DNA from: BOG-908 sp963848205
GTDB lineage: Bacteria; Pseudomonadota; Alphaproteobacteria; Acetobacterales; Acetobacteraceae
Reading direction: 5' to 3'
Length of the DNA: 64,000 nt
NCBI GenBank assembly: GCA_963848205.1
Contig: CAWKCV010000003.1
Location: 434,001-498,000 of the forward strand
How positions within the stretch are numbered: position 1 is the stretch's first letter; every line of letters begins with the position of its first letter. Below the pieces are notes generated by a model. The model worked only from the letters and a program-made list of their open reading frames with translations, was not told the origin of the DNA and ran no database searches. Positions 27,562 to 35,374 of the stretch are shown in pieces. The position numbers were made by a program, and so were the translations under genes.

Positions 27562-28149
27562 TCATGCTTGTGCAAGCGAAGTGGAGACGGGTGTGTGTTC
27601 CGAGCGGAAGCATGTGGCGAAATGGTCATCAACGACGCCGGTCGCCTGGAGATAAGCGTAGATGGTGGTGCTGCCGACGAAGGTGAACCCGCGGCGGCGG
27701 AGGTCCTTGCTGACCCGGTCCGAGAGGGGGGTGGTGGCGGGCAGGCGTTCGCCGTCGGGGCGGCGGGTGACGATTTGCCGGCGATCGGTGAAGTGCCAGA
27801 GATAAGTGGCGAAGGTGCCGAACTCCTGTTGAACGGCGAGGAAGTGGCTTGCATTGGCGATGGCGGACGCGATCTTGCCGCGGTGACGCACGATGCCGGC
27901 GTTCAGGGCGAGGTGGTCGGCGTCGGCTGCGGTGAAGCGGGCGACGCGGGCGGGGTCGAAGCCCGCGAAGGCGGCACGGTAGGCGGCCCGTTTGCGCAGG
28001 ATGGTTTCCCACGAAAGCCCGGCCTGAGCGCCCTCGAGTACGAGCAGTTCGAAAAGCATCCGCTCGTCGGTCTGCTTGGTCCCCCATTCCGCATCATGGT
28101 AACTGAGCGAGGGCTCCCGCTGCGCCCACGCACATCGCTGAACTGACAA
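27562..28149 (-). CDS. tag: DNA-3-methyladenine glycosylase I
   Basis: 195 residues. Tag excises 3-methyladenine from alkylated DNA. Conserved RCAWAQ, LSYHDAEWGT, LVLEGAQAGLSWETILRKR, FGTFATYLWHF and FTFVGSTTIYAYLQATG are present. Start is TTG at 28147-28149, at the very edge of a palindromic element; no ATG or GTG gives the complete N-terminus. A second, unrelated alkylation glycosylase (AlkA type) lies at 60363. Confidence 0.92.
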   Translation of the reverse strand: MSVQRCAWAQREPSLSYHDAEWGTKQTDERMLFELLVLEGAQAGLSWETILRKRAAYRAAFAGFDPARVARFTAADADHLALNAGIVRHRGKIASAIANASHFLAVQQEFGTFATYLWHFTDRRQIVTRRPDGERLPATTPLSDRVSKDLRRRGFTFVGSTTIYAYLQATGVVDDHFATCFRSEHTPVSTSLAQA

Positions 28150-28193
28150 AAGTTTTTTGGTCCTTTTTCTTCAAAAAAGAACTGCTTGCTTTT
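28147..28193 (+). repeat. Palindromic element, family A
   Basis: Between divergent tag and a small membrane protein. Arms GTCCTTTTTCTTC and AAAAAAGAAC with one unpaired change. Its left edge overlaps the tag TTG start. Confidence 0.85.
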
Positions 28194-28215
28194 TCCCTCC
28201 TCGACAAGGTGCCGA

Positions 28216-28599
28216 ATGCTGCTCATCGCCGCCATCGCCGTGCTGGGCGTCGTCGTCGCCGTCGGCACCTGGCTGGGCTCTTTATACCTGCTCTTCGACA
28301 AGCCGCCGACGAAGATGACGTGGATATCTGCCGCCCACGGGATTGGGGGCGTGGTTGGCACGGCGATCCTTGTCGCGGCATTGAGGGTGCCGGCGGGGGC
28401 GCATGCGATGCGGATGGGGGCCGGGAAATTCGGTGTGGTGTCGGGCGGGCTGATCGGTGCCGCGCTGTTGGCGGGGGTGACGATCTACGTGCTGCATCGG
28501 CGCGGCACGCCGGTGTCGCTGGCGCTGGTGGCGTCGCATGGGATGTTTGCAATCAGCGGGTATGTGCTTCTGCTGACATACCTGACGATGCTGACATAG
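28216..28599 (+). CDS. Small four-helix membrane protein, unknown function
   Basis: 127 residues, mostly hydrophobic: AAIAVLGVVVAVGTWLGSLYL, GIGGVVGTAILVAALRV, GVVSGGLIGAALLAGVTIYVL and FAISGYVLLLTYLTML look like four membrane helices. No family recognised. The ATG lies just after the palindromic element. A polyamine-type leader region follows the gene. Confidence 0.7.
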   Translation: MLLIAAIAVLGVVVAVGTWLGSLYLLFDKPPTKMTWISAAHGIGGVVGTAILVAALRVPAGAHAMRMGAGKFGVVSGGLIGAALLAGVTIYVLHRRGTPVSLALVASHGMFAISGYVLLLTYLTMLT

Positions 28600-28689
28600 G
28601 TATGCAGTCGCTGCATATCAGGCATTGCGGATGAACAAGAGCTCGAATCCGGGTGGGCCTTATAAGCCGCTCACGGAAACACATTTAAG

Positions 28690-28985
28690 GTCTCCGCTGA
28701 CGCATCCGCACGTGCCGCGAGCTGATCCAACCGGGTTGGCACAAGCTACGACGTAACGCGTCCTTTGTTGCAGAACCGACCATTTGTGGGTCGGACGCTT
28801 TGAGGGATACGGCTATGTTTGCTGCACGAAACGGGGCCAGCACGCCTCCGAAATACACTGCGCAGGACATACAGAGTCTTTAGGCCGGGCGCTCCCCGGC
28901 CGAAAATAGACCTGCTTGCCTTCCGGCCACGCGCTTTGACGCGCTGGCCCGGACTTTCTCGCTTTGTCTTCGAAGGTTTCGTGCC
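28690..28985 (+). promoter_or_regulatory. Structured leader of the ornithine decarboxylase gene (candidate speF motif)
   Basis: The 386 bases before the decarboxylase contain no ordinary gene but several hairpins: CCGACC/GGTCGG (28776-28794), GGCCGGG/CCCGGCC (28883-28901), and an extended stem around CCACGCGC and GCGCTGG (28923-28952). A 22-codon ORF with its own binding site ends exactly where the second hairpin begins. Alphaproteobacterial ornithine decarboxylase genes are known to carry a conserved structured RNA, the speF motif. This assignment rests on position and structure, not on a model search. Confidence 0.5.
28815..28883 (+). CDS. Candidate leader peptide upstream of ornithine decarboxylase
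   Basis: 22 residues, MFAARNGASTPPKYTAQDI then QSL and TAG. GAGGG lies 8-9 bases before the ATG, a good binding site. The stop codon's last base is the first base of the GGCCGGG/CCCGGCC hairpin, so a terminating or stalled ribosome would open that hairpin. Too short for homology; inferred from position and spacing. Confidence 0.45.
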   Translation: MFAARNGASTPPKYTAQDIQSL

Positions 28986-30170
28986 ATGTCCGAACTGCGC
29001 GCCCGTCTGGCTGCCGCTCCGGTAGCTCCGCTCACTCAATTTGCCGTCGGCGCCTTGCCGGCGATCGACGACCTGGTGGCGACCTTGCGGCCCGAGGAGC
29101 CGATGACGTGTTTGCGGGAGCAGGCATTGCGCGGAAACGCAGAGGCGTTCGTGGGCGGCTTCGCCGGCGCGACGATGTATGCGGTCAAGTGCAACCCCGA
29201 TCCGGCCGTGCTGCGCGCGCTGTGGGAAGGCGGAGTGCGGCATTTCGACTGCGCGAGCCTGCCGGAAGTGGAAGTTGTGCGGAGCATGTTTGCCGACGCG
29301 GCGATCCATTACATGCACCCGGTGAAGAGTCGCCGGGCGATTGCGGAGTCCTATGCGCTGCATGGGGTGCGCGATTTCGTGCTCGATAGCCGCGAAGAGC
29401 TGGACAAGATTTTGGCCGAGACTGGCGGGGCCGCCGATCTGGGCCTGGTGGTGCGGCTGGCGCTTCCGGCGGGCAATGCGAAATGCGATCTTTCGGGCAA
29501 GTTCGGTGCTTGGCCGGAGGAGGCGGCGCGGCTGCTGGCGGCGGCGCGGCCGCATGCGCGCACGCTGGGCATCAGCTTCCATGTGGGGTCGCAGTGCCTC
29601 GACCCGCTGGCGTGGCGCCGGGCGATCGCGCTGGCCGGCGAGACAATCCGGGCGTGCGGCGTGGCCGTCGAGGTGCTCGATGTGGGCGGCGGTTTTCCGG
29701 TGGCTTATCCGGACCAGATGCCGCCTCCGCTCGGCGCGTTTTTTGCCGAAATCGAGGCGAGTGTTGAGGCGCTGGACATGCCGGGCCTGGTGCTATGGGC
29801 CGAGCCGGGGCGTGCGCTGGTGGCCAACGGCACGTCCGTCGTGGTGCAGGTGCAGGCGCGGCGTGGAAAGGCGCTGTATATCAACGATGGTGTGTTCGGC
29901 AGCCTGTCGGACTGCAATCTCGGTTTCCGGTTTCCGACCCGGCTGGTGCGGGCGAGCGGGGCCGGGATGTCGGAGTTCAGCTTCTGGGGGCCGACCTGCG
30001 ACAGCAACGACGTGATGGCGGGGCCGTTCGTGTTGCCGGACGATGTGGGTGAAGGGGACTGGATCGAGGTCGGGCAGATTGGCGCTTACGGGGCGTGTCT
30101 GCGGACGCGGTTCAATGGGTTTGGGGAAGGCAGGACGTTGGCGGTTCGGGATTTGCCGTTGGCGTGCTGA
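28986..30170 (+). CDS. Type III PLP-dependent decarboxylase (ornithine decarboxylase type)
   Basis: 394 residues of the eukaryote-like alanine-racemase-fold decarboxylases that make putrescine (ornithine) or related diamines. PLP lysine in TMYAVKCNPDP, HPVKSRRAI, FHVGSQCLDP, the glycine loop VLDVGGGFPVAYP, WAEPGRALVA, and the active-site signature FWGPTCDSNDVM, which favours ornithine over diaminopimelate. The lysine/ornithine preference cannot be settled from sequence. ATG with AAGG about 9 bases upstream, behind the structured leader. Confidence 0.9.
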   Translation: MSELRARLAAAPVAPLTQFAVGALPAIDDLVATLRPEEPMTCLREQALRGNAEAFVGGFAGATMYAVKCNPDPAVLRALWEGGVRHFDCASLPEVEVVRSMFADAAIHYMHPVKSRRAIAESYALHGVRDFVLDSREELDKILAETGGAADLGLVVRLALPAGNAKCDLSGKFGAWPEEAARLLAAARPHARTLGISFHVGSQCLDPLAWRRAIALAGETIRACGVAVEVLDVGGGFPVAYPDQMPPPLGAFFAEIEASVEALDMPGLVLWAEPGRALVANGTSVVVQVQARRGKALYINDGVFGSLSDCNLGFRFPTRLVRASGAGMSEFSFWGPTCDSNDVMAGPFVLPDDVGEGDWIEVGQIGAYGACLRTRFNGFGEGRTLAVRDLPLAC

Positions 30171-30176
30171 AGGGGA

Positions 30177-30303
30177 AGGCCCTTCTTTTCTGAAGAAAAG
30201 AAGCAATAGACTTCTGTTCCGCTGTCGCGTGCTCGTCGTGTGCATCGCGACAGCGGAACAGAAGTTTTTTGGTCCTTTTTTTCAAAAAAGGACTGCTTGC
30301 CTC
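30177..30303 (+). repeat. Inverted doublet with perfect 15-bp spacer hairpin
   Basis: Variant element (30177-30213), then TGTTCCGCTGTCGCG (30215-30229) with its exact reverse complement at 30246-30260, then a family A element. It lies between convergent ornithine decarboxylase and the DUF892 gene and touches the DUF892 stop. Confidence 0.92.
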
Positions 30304-30883
30304 ACTTCTTCTTCTTTACGGTTTTCGGCTTGCCCTTGGCGTCCTCTTCGCCGGGCTCCTCGTCGGGCTCGTCCTCATCCTCGTCGTCCTTGCCCGCCTC
30401 CTTGGAGGCTTCGGCGTTGGCGTGGCCTTCGGCGATTTCGCTGAGGCGCTTGTCGTCGGCGCGGGCGGCGTCGCGCAGGGCTTCGAGTTCGGTGGTTGCG
30501 TTCTGCAGGCCCATCTGGCGGGCGAAGGCGAGCAGCGAACCGTAGCGGGTGATCTCGTAGGTTTTGATGCCCTGGAGGCAGGCGATCAGGGCGGCGTCCA
30601 AAACGGGGCCGGGTTCGCCTTCCTCGATGGCTTCGTGGCATTCGGCGAGAAGGCCGTTCATCGCCTCGCAGGTTTTGCCGCGCGGCCGTTTGCCGACGGC
30701 TTCGAACACGCGGTCCAGCCGTTCGAGCGGTTCGTGGGCGTGCTCCTTGCCGTTGCGGACGAGTTCGAGCGCGTCCTTGTTGCGCAGGGCTTTGATGATT
30801 TTGGTGGTGGATTTTCCGGCCGCTTTTTCGGCGTAATAGACGTCCTGCAGGAAATGCAGGAACAGGTCGTTCATCGTGTTCAT
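30302..30883 (-). CDS. DUF892 (YciE/YciF) ferritin-like protein
   Basis: 193 residues. The DUF892 ferritin-like four-helix bundle is recognised by LFLHFLQDVYYAEKAAGK, ELVRNGKEHAHEPLERLD, CEAMNGLLAECHEAI, DAALIACLQGIKTYEI and RYGSLLAFARQMG. Members are stress-related; some bind iron. A charged tail follows (acidic run of D and E, then KGKPKTVKKKK), unlike the usual compact ending. ATG at 30881-30883, with GAGGA upstream; a second ATG three codons later is possible. Confidence 0.9.
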   Translation of the reverse strand: MNTMNDLFLHFLQDVYYAEKAAGKSTTKIIKALRNKDALELVRNGKEHAHEPLERLDRVFEAVGKRPRGKTCEAMNGLLAECHEAIEEGEPGPVLDAALIACLQGIKTYEITRYGSLLAFARQMGLQNATTELEALRDAARADDKRLSEIAEGHANAEASKEAGKDDEDEDEPDEEPGEEDAKGKPKTVKKKK

Positions 30884-31017
30884 CGAATCGGTTGTCCTCT
30901 GAAATATCGGCGGCGCGTGGCGAACGCAGGCGCAAGCGTGGCGGTTCGGCTGACATGTGCGTGGTTGCTGACGATTTGTGCCTTGCATCCAAACGCCGGA
31001 TAAAACCTTATCCCTGC

Positions 31018-32151
31018 ATGGATACACACGCCGTCGATCTCGCCTCCGCCGATCTTGCCATGCCCGAGCAGGGGCAATGCCCGCACGCGGGGCTGCCTGT
31101 TGCCGACCTGCGCCGGATGGGCGCGCACCCGGATCATTGGTATCCGCTGGCCTGGTCGCGCGAGTTGAAGCCGGGGTCTGCAATCGGCGTGCGGTTTGCG
31201 GGCGAACCGATCGTGCTGGTGCGGCCAAAGGATGGCGCGGTGTTTGCGCTGGAGGATCGGTGCGCGCATCGGCAGGTGCCGCTGCATGGCGGCGTGGTGG
31301 AAGGCTGCGCGCTGCGCTGCTGCTATCACGGCTGGGCTTACGACAAGACCGGCAGCTGCATCGACGTGCCTTATCTGGGGAAGGACAAGCTGCCGAACGG
31401 CGTGCGGGCGTATCCGTGCCGGGAGGAGGCGGGGCTGATTTTCGTGTTCCCTGGCGATCCGGCGCGGGCGGCGGAGATGGATTTTCCGCAGCTCGGCTCG
31501 GCTGACGATGCGCGGTATCGGACGCGGCGGTTCGGGCAGGAGGTGGCCTGCCATTACACGTTCATGCACGAGAACCTGACGGACATGAACCATCAGTTCT
31601 TGCACCGCAAGCAGATGGGCCAGGTGCGGCCGCGCCATCGCGGGATGCGGATCGGCGAGGACTGGTTGGAGGTGGATTACACGTTCGGGCGCACCGGCGG
31701 GAAGCAGCCGCTGGGCGAGGCGGCGATATTGGGCAAGCGCCGGCGGACGGGTAACGAGAACCACAAGGATCTGATGACGATCCGCACCGAGTATCCGTAT
31801 CAGCGGCTCAAGATATGGACCGATGGCGAGCTGCCGGTGATGGATCTATGGATCGCCTACGTGCCGCTGGACCGGGAGCAGCGCACCAACCGCACGTTCG
31901 GGCTGCTGAGCGTGCAACGGCCGGCGAAGGTCGGTTTCCTGCTCGATGCGGCGTGGCCGTTGCTGGTGTGGTTCACCGAGCGGATTTTCACCGAGGATCG
32001 CTGGATCGTGGAGGAGGAGCAGAAGGCGCACGACGCGCAGGGGGCGGATTGGAACCAGGAGGTGTTCCCCGCCATTCGCGAGCTGCGCGGCCTGCTGCGG
32101 CGGTGCGGCAAGCCGATCGAGGCGGTGCATCGGGCAGGGGCGCGGGCATGA
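31018..32151 (+). CDS. Rieske-type aromatic-ring-hydroxylating oxygenase
   Basis: 377 residues. Rieske [2Fe-2S] ligands are CAH and CYHGW (DRCAHRQVPLHGG, LRCCYHGWAYD) at about residues 83-104. The mononuclear iron region is NLTDMNHQFLHRKQ, with its His-x4-His. The arrangement is that of oxygenase alpha subunits acting on ring or heterocyclic substrates, but the substrate is unknown. Start ATG at 31018; earlier in-frame codons lack homology. The stop overlaps the ATG of the TOBE gene, forming an operon of three genes. Confidence 0.88.
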   Translation: MDTHAVDLASADLAMPEQGQCPHAGLPVADLRRMGAHPDHWYPLAWSRELKPGSAIGVRFAGEPIVLVRPKDGAVFALEDRCAHRQVPLHGGVVEGCALRCCYHGWAYDKTGSCIDVPYLGKDKLPNGVRAYPCREEAGLIFVFPGDPARAAEMDFPQLGSADDARYRTRRFGQEVACHYTFMHENLTDMNHQFLHRKQMGQVRPRHRGMRIGEDWLEVDYTFGRTGGKQPLGEAAILGKRRRTGNENHKDLMTIRTEYPYQRLKIWTDGELPVMDLWIAYVPLDREQRTNRTFGLLSVQRPAKVGFLLDAAWPLLVWFTERIFTEDRWIVEEEQKAHDAQGADWNQEVFPAIRELRGLLRRCGKPIEAVHRAGARA

Positions 32152-32354
32152 AGCTTTCCGCGCGCAACCAGTTCGAGGGCCGGGTGGTGTCGGTCCAGAA
32201 GGGCCAGACGACCGGGCATGTGCGGATCGAGATTGCCGGGGGCGTGGTGGTGACGGCGTCGATCACCAACGAGGCGATCGACGAGCTGGCGTTGGCGGAA
32301 GGGGATCGGGCGACGGCGGTGATCAAGGCGTCGGACGTGATGGTGGCCAAGTAG
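32148..32354 (+). CDS. Single TOBE-domain protein (molybdate-binding, molbindin-like)
   Basis: 68 residues comprising one TOBE domain: LSARNQFEGRVVSVQKG, VRIEIAGGVVVTASIT and LALAEGDRATAVIKASDVMV. Such small proteins bind molybdate or tungstate as oligomers. ATG overlaps the Rieske oxygenase stop (ATGA) and the next gene begins directly after its TAG. The neighbour has a molybdopterin-binding fold, consistent with molybdenum handling. Confidence 0.88.
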   Translation: MKLSARNQFEGRVVSVQKGQTTGHVRIEIAGGVVVTASITNEAIDELALAEGDRATAVIKASDVMVAK

Positions 32355-32849
32355 ATGCGGCTGGCGTTCGGGCTGGTGGTGGGCGTGTGTCTGGCGAACG
32401 GCTTCGCGCGGGCGGCGGATCATGTGGCGTCCGACCGTGTGAAGTCTGGCTCGGTTGCGGTATCGGGGTTGGTGGACCATCCGCAGAGTTTTTCGGTGGC
32501 GCAATTGAAGGCGATGCCGGCCAGGCGGGTGGATGCGGCGTTCGCGACGATGCATGGCCAGGAGCATCATGTGTGGACCGGAGCGTTGCTTTGGGACGTA
32601 GTGCATGCGGCCGGGTTGCGTGATGCGCCGGGCCGGCGGACGACGATGCGGCATGTATTTTTGGCCGGCGGCACGGACGGCTATAGTGCCGCGGTGTCGA
32701 TTGGCGAAATCGACCCGGGCGCAGAGGGCAAGCAGGTGATTGTCGCCTATGAAGCCGATGGCGCCCCGATTTCGCTTCGCCTGATTGTTCCCGGCGACCA
32801 CGAGGGCGCCCGCCAGGTCCACGATCTCTCGGCTCTGGACGCGCGCTAA
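32355..32849 (+). CDS. Secreted molybdopterin-binding oxidoreductase-like protein
   Basis: 164 residues. Signal peptide MRLAFGLVVGVCLANGFARA, cleaved before ADH. The mature part matches the short oxidoreductase molybdopterin-binding domain: VSGLVDHPQSFSVAQLKAMP, HHVWTGALLWDVVHAAGL, FLAGGTDGYSAAVSIGEIDP. No cysteine ligand typical of sulfite oxidase is seen, so catalysis is doubtful. Starts at the base after the TOBE stop. A palindromic element follows. Confidence 0.82.
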   Translation: MRLAFGLVVGVCLANGFARAADHVASDRVKSGSVAVSGLVDHPQSFSVAQLKAMPARRVDAAFATMHGQEHHVWTGALLWDVVHAAGLRDAPGRRTTMRHVFLAGGTDGYSAAVSIGEIDPGAEGKQVIVAYEADGAPISLRLIVPGDHEGARQVHDLSALDAR

Positions 32850-32896
32850 GAGCAAAAGTCTTTTGGTCCTTTTTCAAAAAGGACTGCTTTCTTTCA
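32849..32896 (+). repeat. Palindromic element, family A (short stem)
   Basis: Both arms are shortened equally (GTCCTTTTT with AAAAAGGAC), preserving pairing. Between convergent molybdopterin protein and anti-sigma gene. Confidence 0.88.
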
Positions 32897-33595
32897 TTCC
32901 TGCGTCAACGTTCCTCCATAAACCACCGGCCCTGTCGGCAACCCGGTCGGCGACCCGCCCGCGGGTTCCAGGCTGACGAGCAACTGTGTGCCGAGTGCCA
33001 GGGTTTGCGGCACCCGCTTGCCGACGGCGGGGAGCACGCCGAGCGAGAGGGGTCTGGTGGCGCCGGCTGCAAGGGACCAGAGTTGCAGGTCGCGGCCGGA
33101 GGGCACGGTGACGGCGGCGGTGGGGCGGACGAGGATGGCGCCGTCGGCCTGGGTGAATGCGACGAGGATGGGTGTGGTGACGCCGGCGGGGGCGAGCACG
33201 GCGAAGTTCGCTTGCCTGGCGGGCGGGTGCAGGACGATGAAGGCGACGAGCCCGGCGGCGAGTGCGTAGCCTGCCAGCGCCAGGCCTTGCCAGACGCGGA
33301 GGGCGTTGTTGTTGGCAGCGACGTTGTTGGCAGCGATGGGCGGGGCTGGGCGGCCGGCGGCGGCCAAGCTCTGCTCGATGCGCGCCCACAGGGTTTCCGG
33401 CGGACTGACGGGGGCGGCGAGTGCGGTGAGCGGGAACAGGCGGTCTTCCCAGAACCGGCGTTCGGCGAGGAAGCCGGCGTCGGTTTCGGCCAGTTGCTCG
33501 GCGCGCCGGGCGTCGGCCGCGTCGAGCGTGCCGAGCACGTATTCCGCGGCGAGGAGAAAGGGGGCGTCCTCGCCAGTATCGTCCGTACCGCTCAT
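32894..33595 (-). CDS. Anti-sigma factor, RskA type
   Basis: 233 residues. N-terminal anti-sigma domain (FLLAAEYVLGTLDAADARRA, FWEDRLFPL), one membrane helix (LALAGYALAAGLVAFIVL, about residue 108), and the RskA C-terminal domain (GRDLQLWSLAAG, LLVSLEPAGGSPTGLPTGPV). It would hold the adjacent ECF sigma factor at the membrane until released. The ATG overlaps the sigma gene stop, so the two are coupled. Confidence 0.92.
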   Translation of the reverse strand: MSGTDDTGEDAPFLLAAEYVLGTLDAADARRAEQLAETDAGFLAERRFWEDRLFPLTALAAPVSPPETLWARIEQSLAAAGRPAPPIAANNVAANNNALRVWQGLALAGYALAAGLVAFIVLHPPARQANFAVLAPAGVTTPILVAFTQADGAILVRPTAAVTVPSGRDLQLWSLAAGATRPLSLGVLPAVGKRVPQTLALGTQLLVSLEPAGGSPTGLPTGPVVYGGTLTQE

Positions 33596-34143
33596 GTCGT
33601 CAGGCAGTCGCGGAGCCCGATCAGGCTGCGTCTGATCCAGGATTTGATGGTGCCGATCGGCTGCGACAGATTGGCGGCCAGTTGGCGGTGCGAATAGCCA
33701 TCGACGAAGGCGAGGATGAGCAGGCGGCGGCGCTCCTCGGCGAGCAGGTCCATGCAGCGCTGCAGCGCGGAGTTGTCGGACGAGGCCATGAGTTGGGTGA
33801 GCGCGTCGGGGCCGCGATCGGGTTCCTGGTCGAGCGGCTCCTGGCCGAGCACTTCACGGCCGCGCCGGCGGACGAGGTCGAGGGCGCGGTAGCGGGCGAG
33901 GCTCATCAGCCACGATCCCGCTTCGCCGAGCGAAGGGTCGTAGCGGCTGGCCTGGCGCCAGAGCTGCACGAAGGCATCGTGCGTGGCGTCGGCCGCGAGC
34001 GCCGGGTCACGGGTAATGCGCAAGGCGACGCCGTTCAGCTTGGCGCCCCATCGGGCGTAGAGTTCGCGAAACGCGGCGCGGTCCTGGGTCGCGCACAGCG
34101 CAATCAGGTCCCTGTCGCTGGGTGGATCGAGCTCCGCCTGCAT
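33592..34143 (-). CDS. ECF sigma factor (SigK-like)
   Basis: 183 residues. Sigma region 2 (DRAAFRELYARWGAKLNGVA, ATHDAFVQLW, SWLMSLARYRALDLVRRRGR) and region 4 (LILAFVDGYSHRQLAANL, SQPIGTIKSWIRRSLIGLR) are complete. First gene of the sigma/anti-sigma pair. ATG at 34141-34143; the open frame upstream has no sigma content. Targets are not predictable; such pairs usually autoregulate. Confidence 0.93.
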   Translation of the reverse strand: MQAELDPPSDRDLIALCATQDRAAFRELYARWGAKLNGVALRITRDPALAADATHDAFVQLWRQASRYDPSLGEAGSWLMSLARYRALDLVRRRGREVLGQEPLDQEPDRGPDALTQLMASSDNSALQRCMDLLAEERRRLLILAFVDGYSHRQLAANLSQPIGTIKSWIRRSLIGLRDCLTT

Positions 34144-34325
34144 CGGTTGGGGTCTCTCCGCAGAGTGCGTCAAGAGCGCGCGAGAACCGCGCGAATCGAA
34201 ACGGCCACATTGGTGCAGGTCCTGCGCGAGAGTGGCAAGAGCGAAATGCGCTTGCTTGGAGCTTGCAGGAGATACGGGGCAGGCGGGCCAATGGATGCAG
34301 GCATCGTTGCAACCGTAAGTACCGG

Positions 34326-34778
34326 TTACCCGAAAGCCATCGCCAACGTATGGGCGATCAGCGCGGGCTTGGGTTCGCCGTCGATTTCGACGGTGTTCTC
34401 GAAGCCGAGCAGGGTGCGGCCCTGGCCTTTTTCCTCGACGCTGGCGAGGCGCAGGCGGTTGCGCAGCTTCGCGCCGGCGCGAACCGGGGTGAGGAAGCGA
34501 ACGCGGTCGAGGCCGTAATTCAGGGTTGCTTCCAGGCCCAGATCCTTGGCCCAGGTGCCGCTGGTGAGCCGCGGGAGCAGCGAAAGGGTGAGGAAGCCGT
34601 GTGCGATGGTGGCGCCGAACGGGCCGGCGGCGGCGCGTTCGCGGTCCACGTGGATCCACTGGAAATCTTCGGTGCAGTTGGCGAACGCGTCGATGCGGGC
34701 CTGGTCGACGAGCAGCCAGTCCGAGACGGCGAGTTCCTGGTCGAGCAGGGTGGTCATGCGTTCGGCGACGGTTGGCAT
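34326..34778 (-). CDS. MaoC family dehydratase
   Basis: 150 residues with a hot-dog fold of the MaoC/(R)-enoyl-CoA hydratase type: VDQARIDAFANCTEDFQWIH, ATIAHGFLTLSLLP (active-site Asp/His region), YGLDRVRFLTPVRAG. Likely hydrates or dehydrates acyl-CoAs. ATG at 34776-34778; a later ATG at residue 8 (MTTLLDQ) is also possible. Stands alone between the sigma factor and a small secreted protein. Confidence 0.9.
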   Translation of the reverse strand: MPTVAERMTTLLDQELAVSDWLLVDQARIDAFANCTEDFQWIHVDRERAAAGPFGATIAHGFLTLSLLPRLTSGTWAKDLGLEATLNYGLDRVRFLTPVRAGAKLRNRLRLASVEEKGQGRTLLGFENTVEIDGEPKPALIAHTLAMAFG

Positions 34779-34824
34779 GGCGCGGTTCTACGTGGCGGCA
34801 CAGCCGGCTGGCAAATGCGCGCGC

Positions 34825-35250
34825 TCAGCTCGTGCGGTTCAGCATGCCGGTATGGCGGTCCATCGAGAAGCCGGCGATGACGGTGTTCTGCGCGGTGGCG
34901 ATGCTGAAGGTGACGTGGTCGGCGTCGGACGCGAGCTGGGTGACGCGCCATTCGTGGTTGCCGTGCCAGAGCAGGAAGGCTTCGGCGATGCGGCGCACGT
35001 CGTCCTGCGAGAGTTTGCGGTCGGGCGCGGTGTAGAGCAGGCCGATGGTGGCGGGGCCTTGCGCGAGCGTGGTGCGGCCCGACTGCCAGCCCAGCATGCG
35101 GTGGGGTGCGGGCGGGCCATCGGGCGCCGGCCTGTCGTCGGAAGCCGCATCCGACACCGGCGAAACCTGTTGCGCCTCTGCATCCAGACATCGCACCGTG
35201 GCACCCGATGCCGCAAGCAGCCCGGCCACACCGATCGCCCACCAACGCAT
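34825..35250 (-). CDS. Small exported protein, unknown function
   Basis: 141 residues with an N-terminal signal (MRWWAIGVAGLLAASGATV), a proline-rich linker (PAPDGPPAPHRMLG) and a C-terminal domain containing KLSQDDVRRIAEAFLLWHGN and IATAQNTVIAGFSMDRHTG. No family recognised. Divergent from the response regulator at 35375, so it may belong to that regulon. Confidence 0.7.
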   Translation of the reverse strand: MRWWAIGVAGLLAASGATVRCLDAEAQQVSPVSDAASDDRPAPDGPPAPHRMLGWQSGRTTLAQGPATIGLLYTAPDRKLSQDDVRRIAEAFLLWHGNHEWRVTQLASDADHVTFSIATAQNTVIAGFSMDRHTGMLNRTS

Positions 35251-35374
35251 TGCTCGCGGTCCTGCCTGTTTGCGCGCCAACATACGGGGCCGGGCCGGCG
35301 GGCGCGCGCCCGGGCTTGCTACGGAGTGCAACGGTTGGGTAGCCGACGCCTGCGAATCGCGTAGAAGGTGACGA

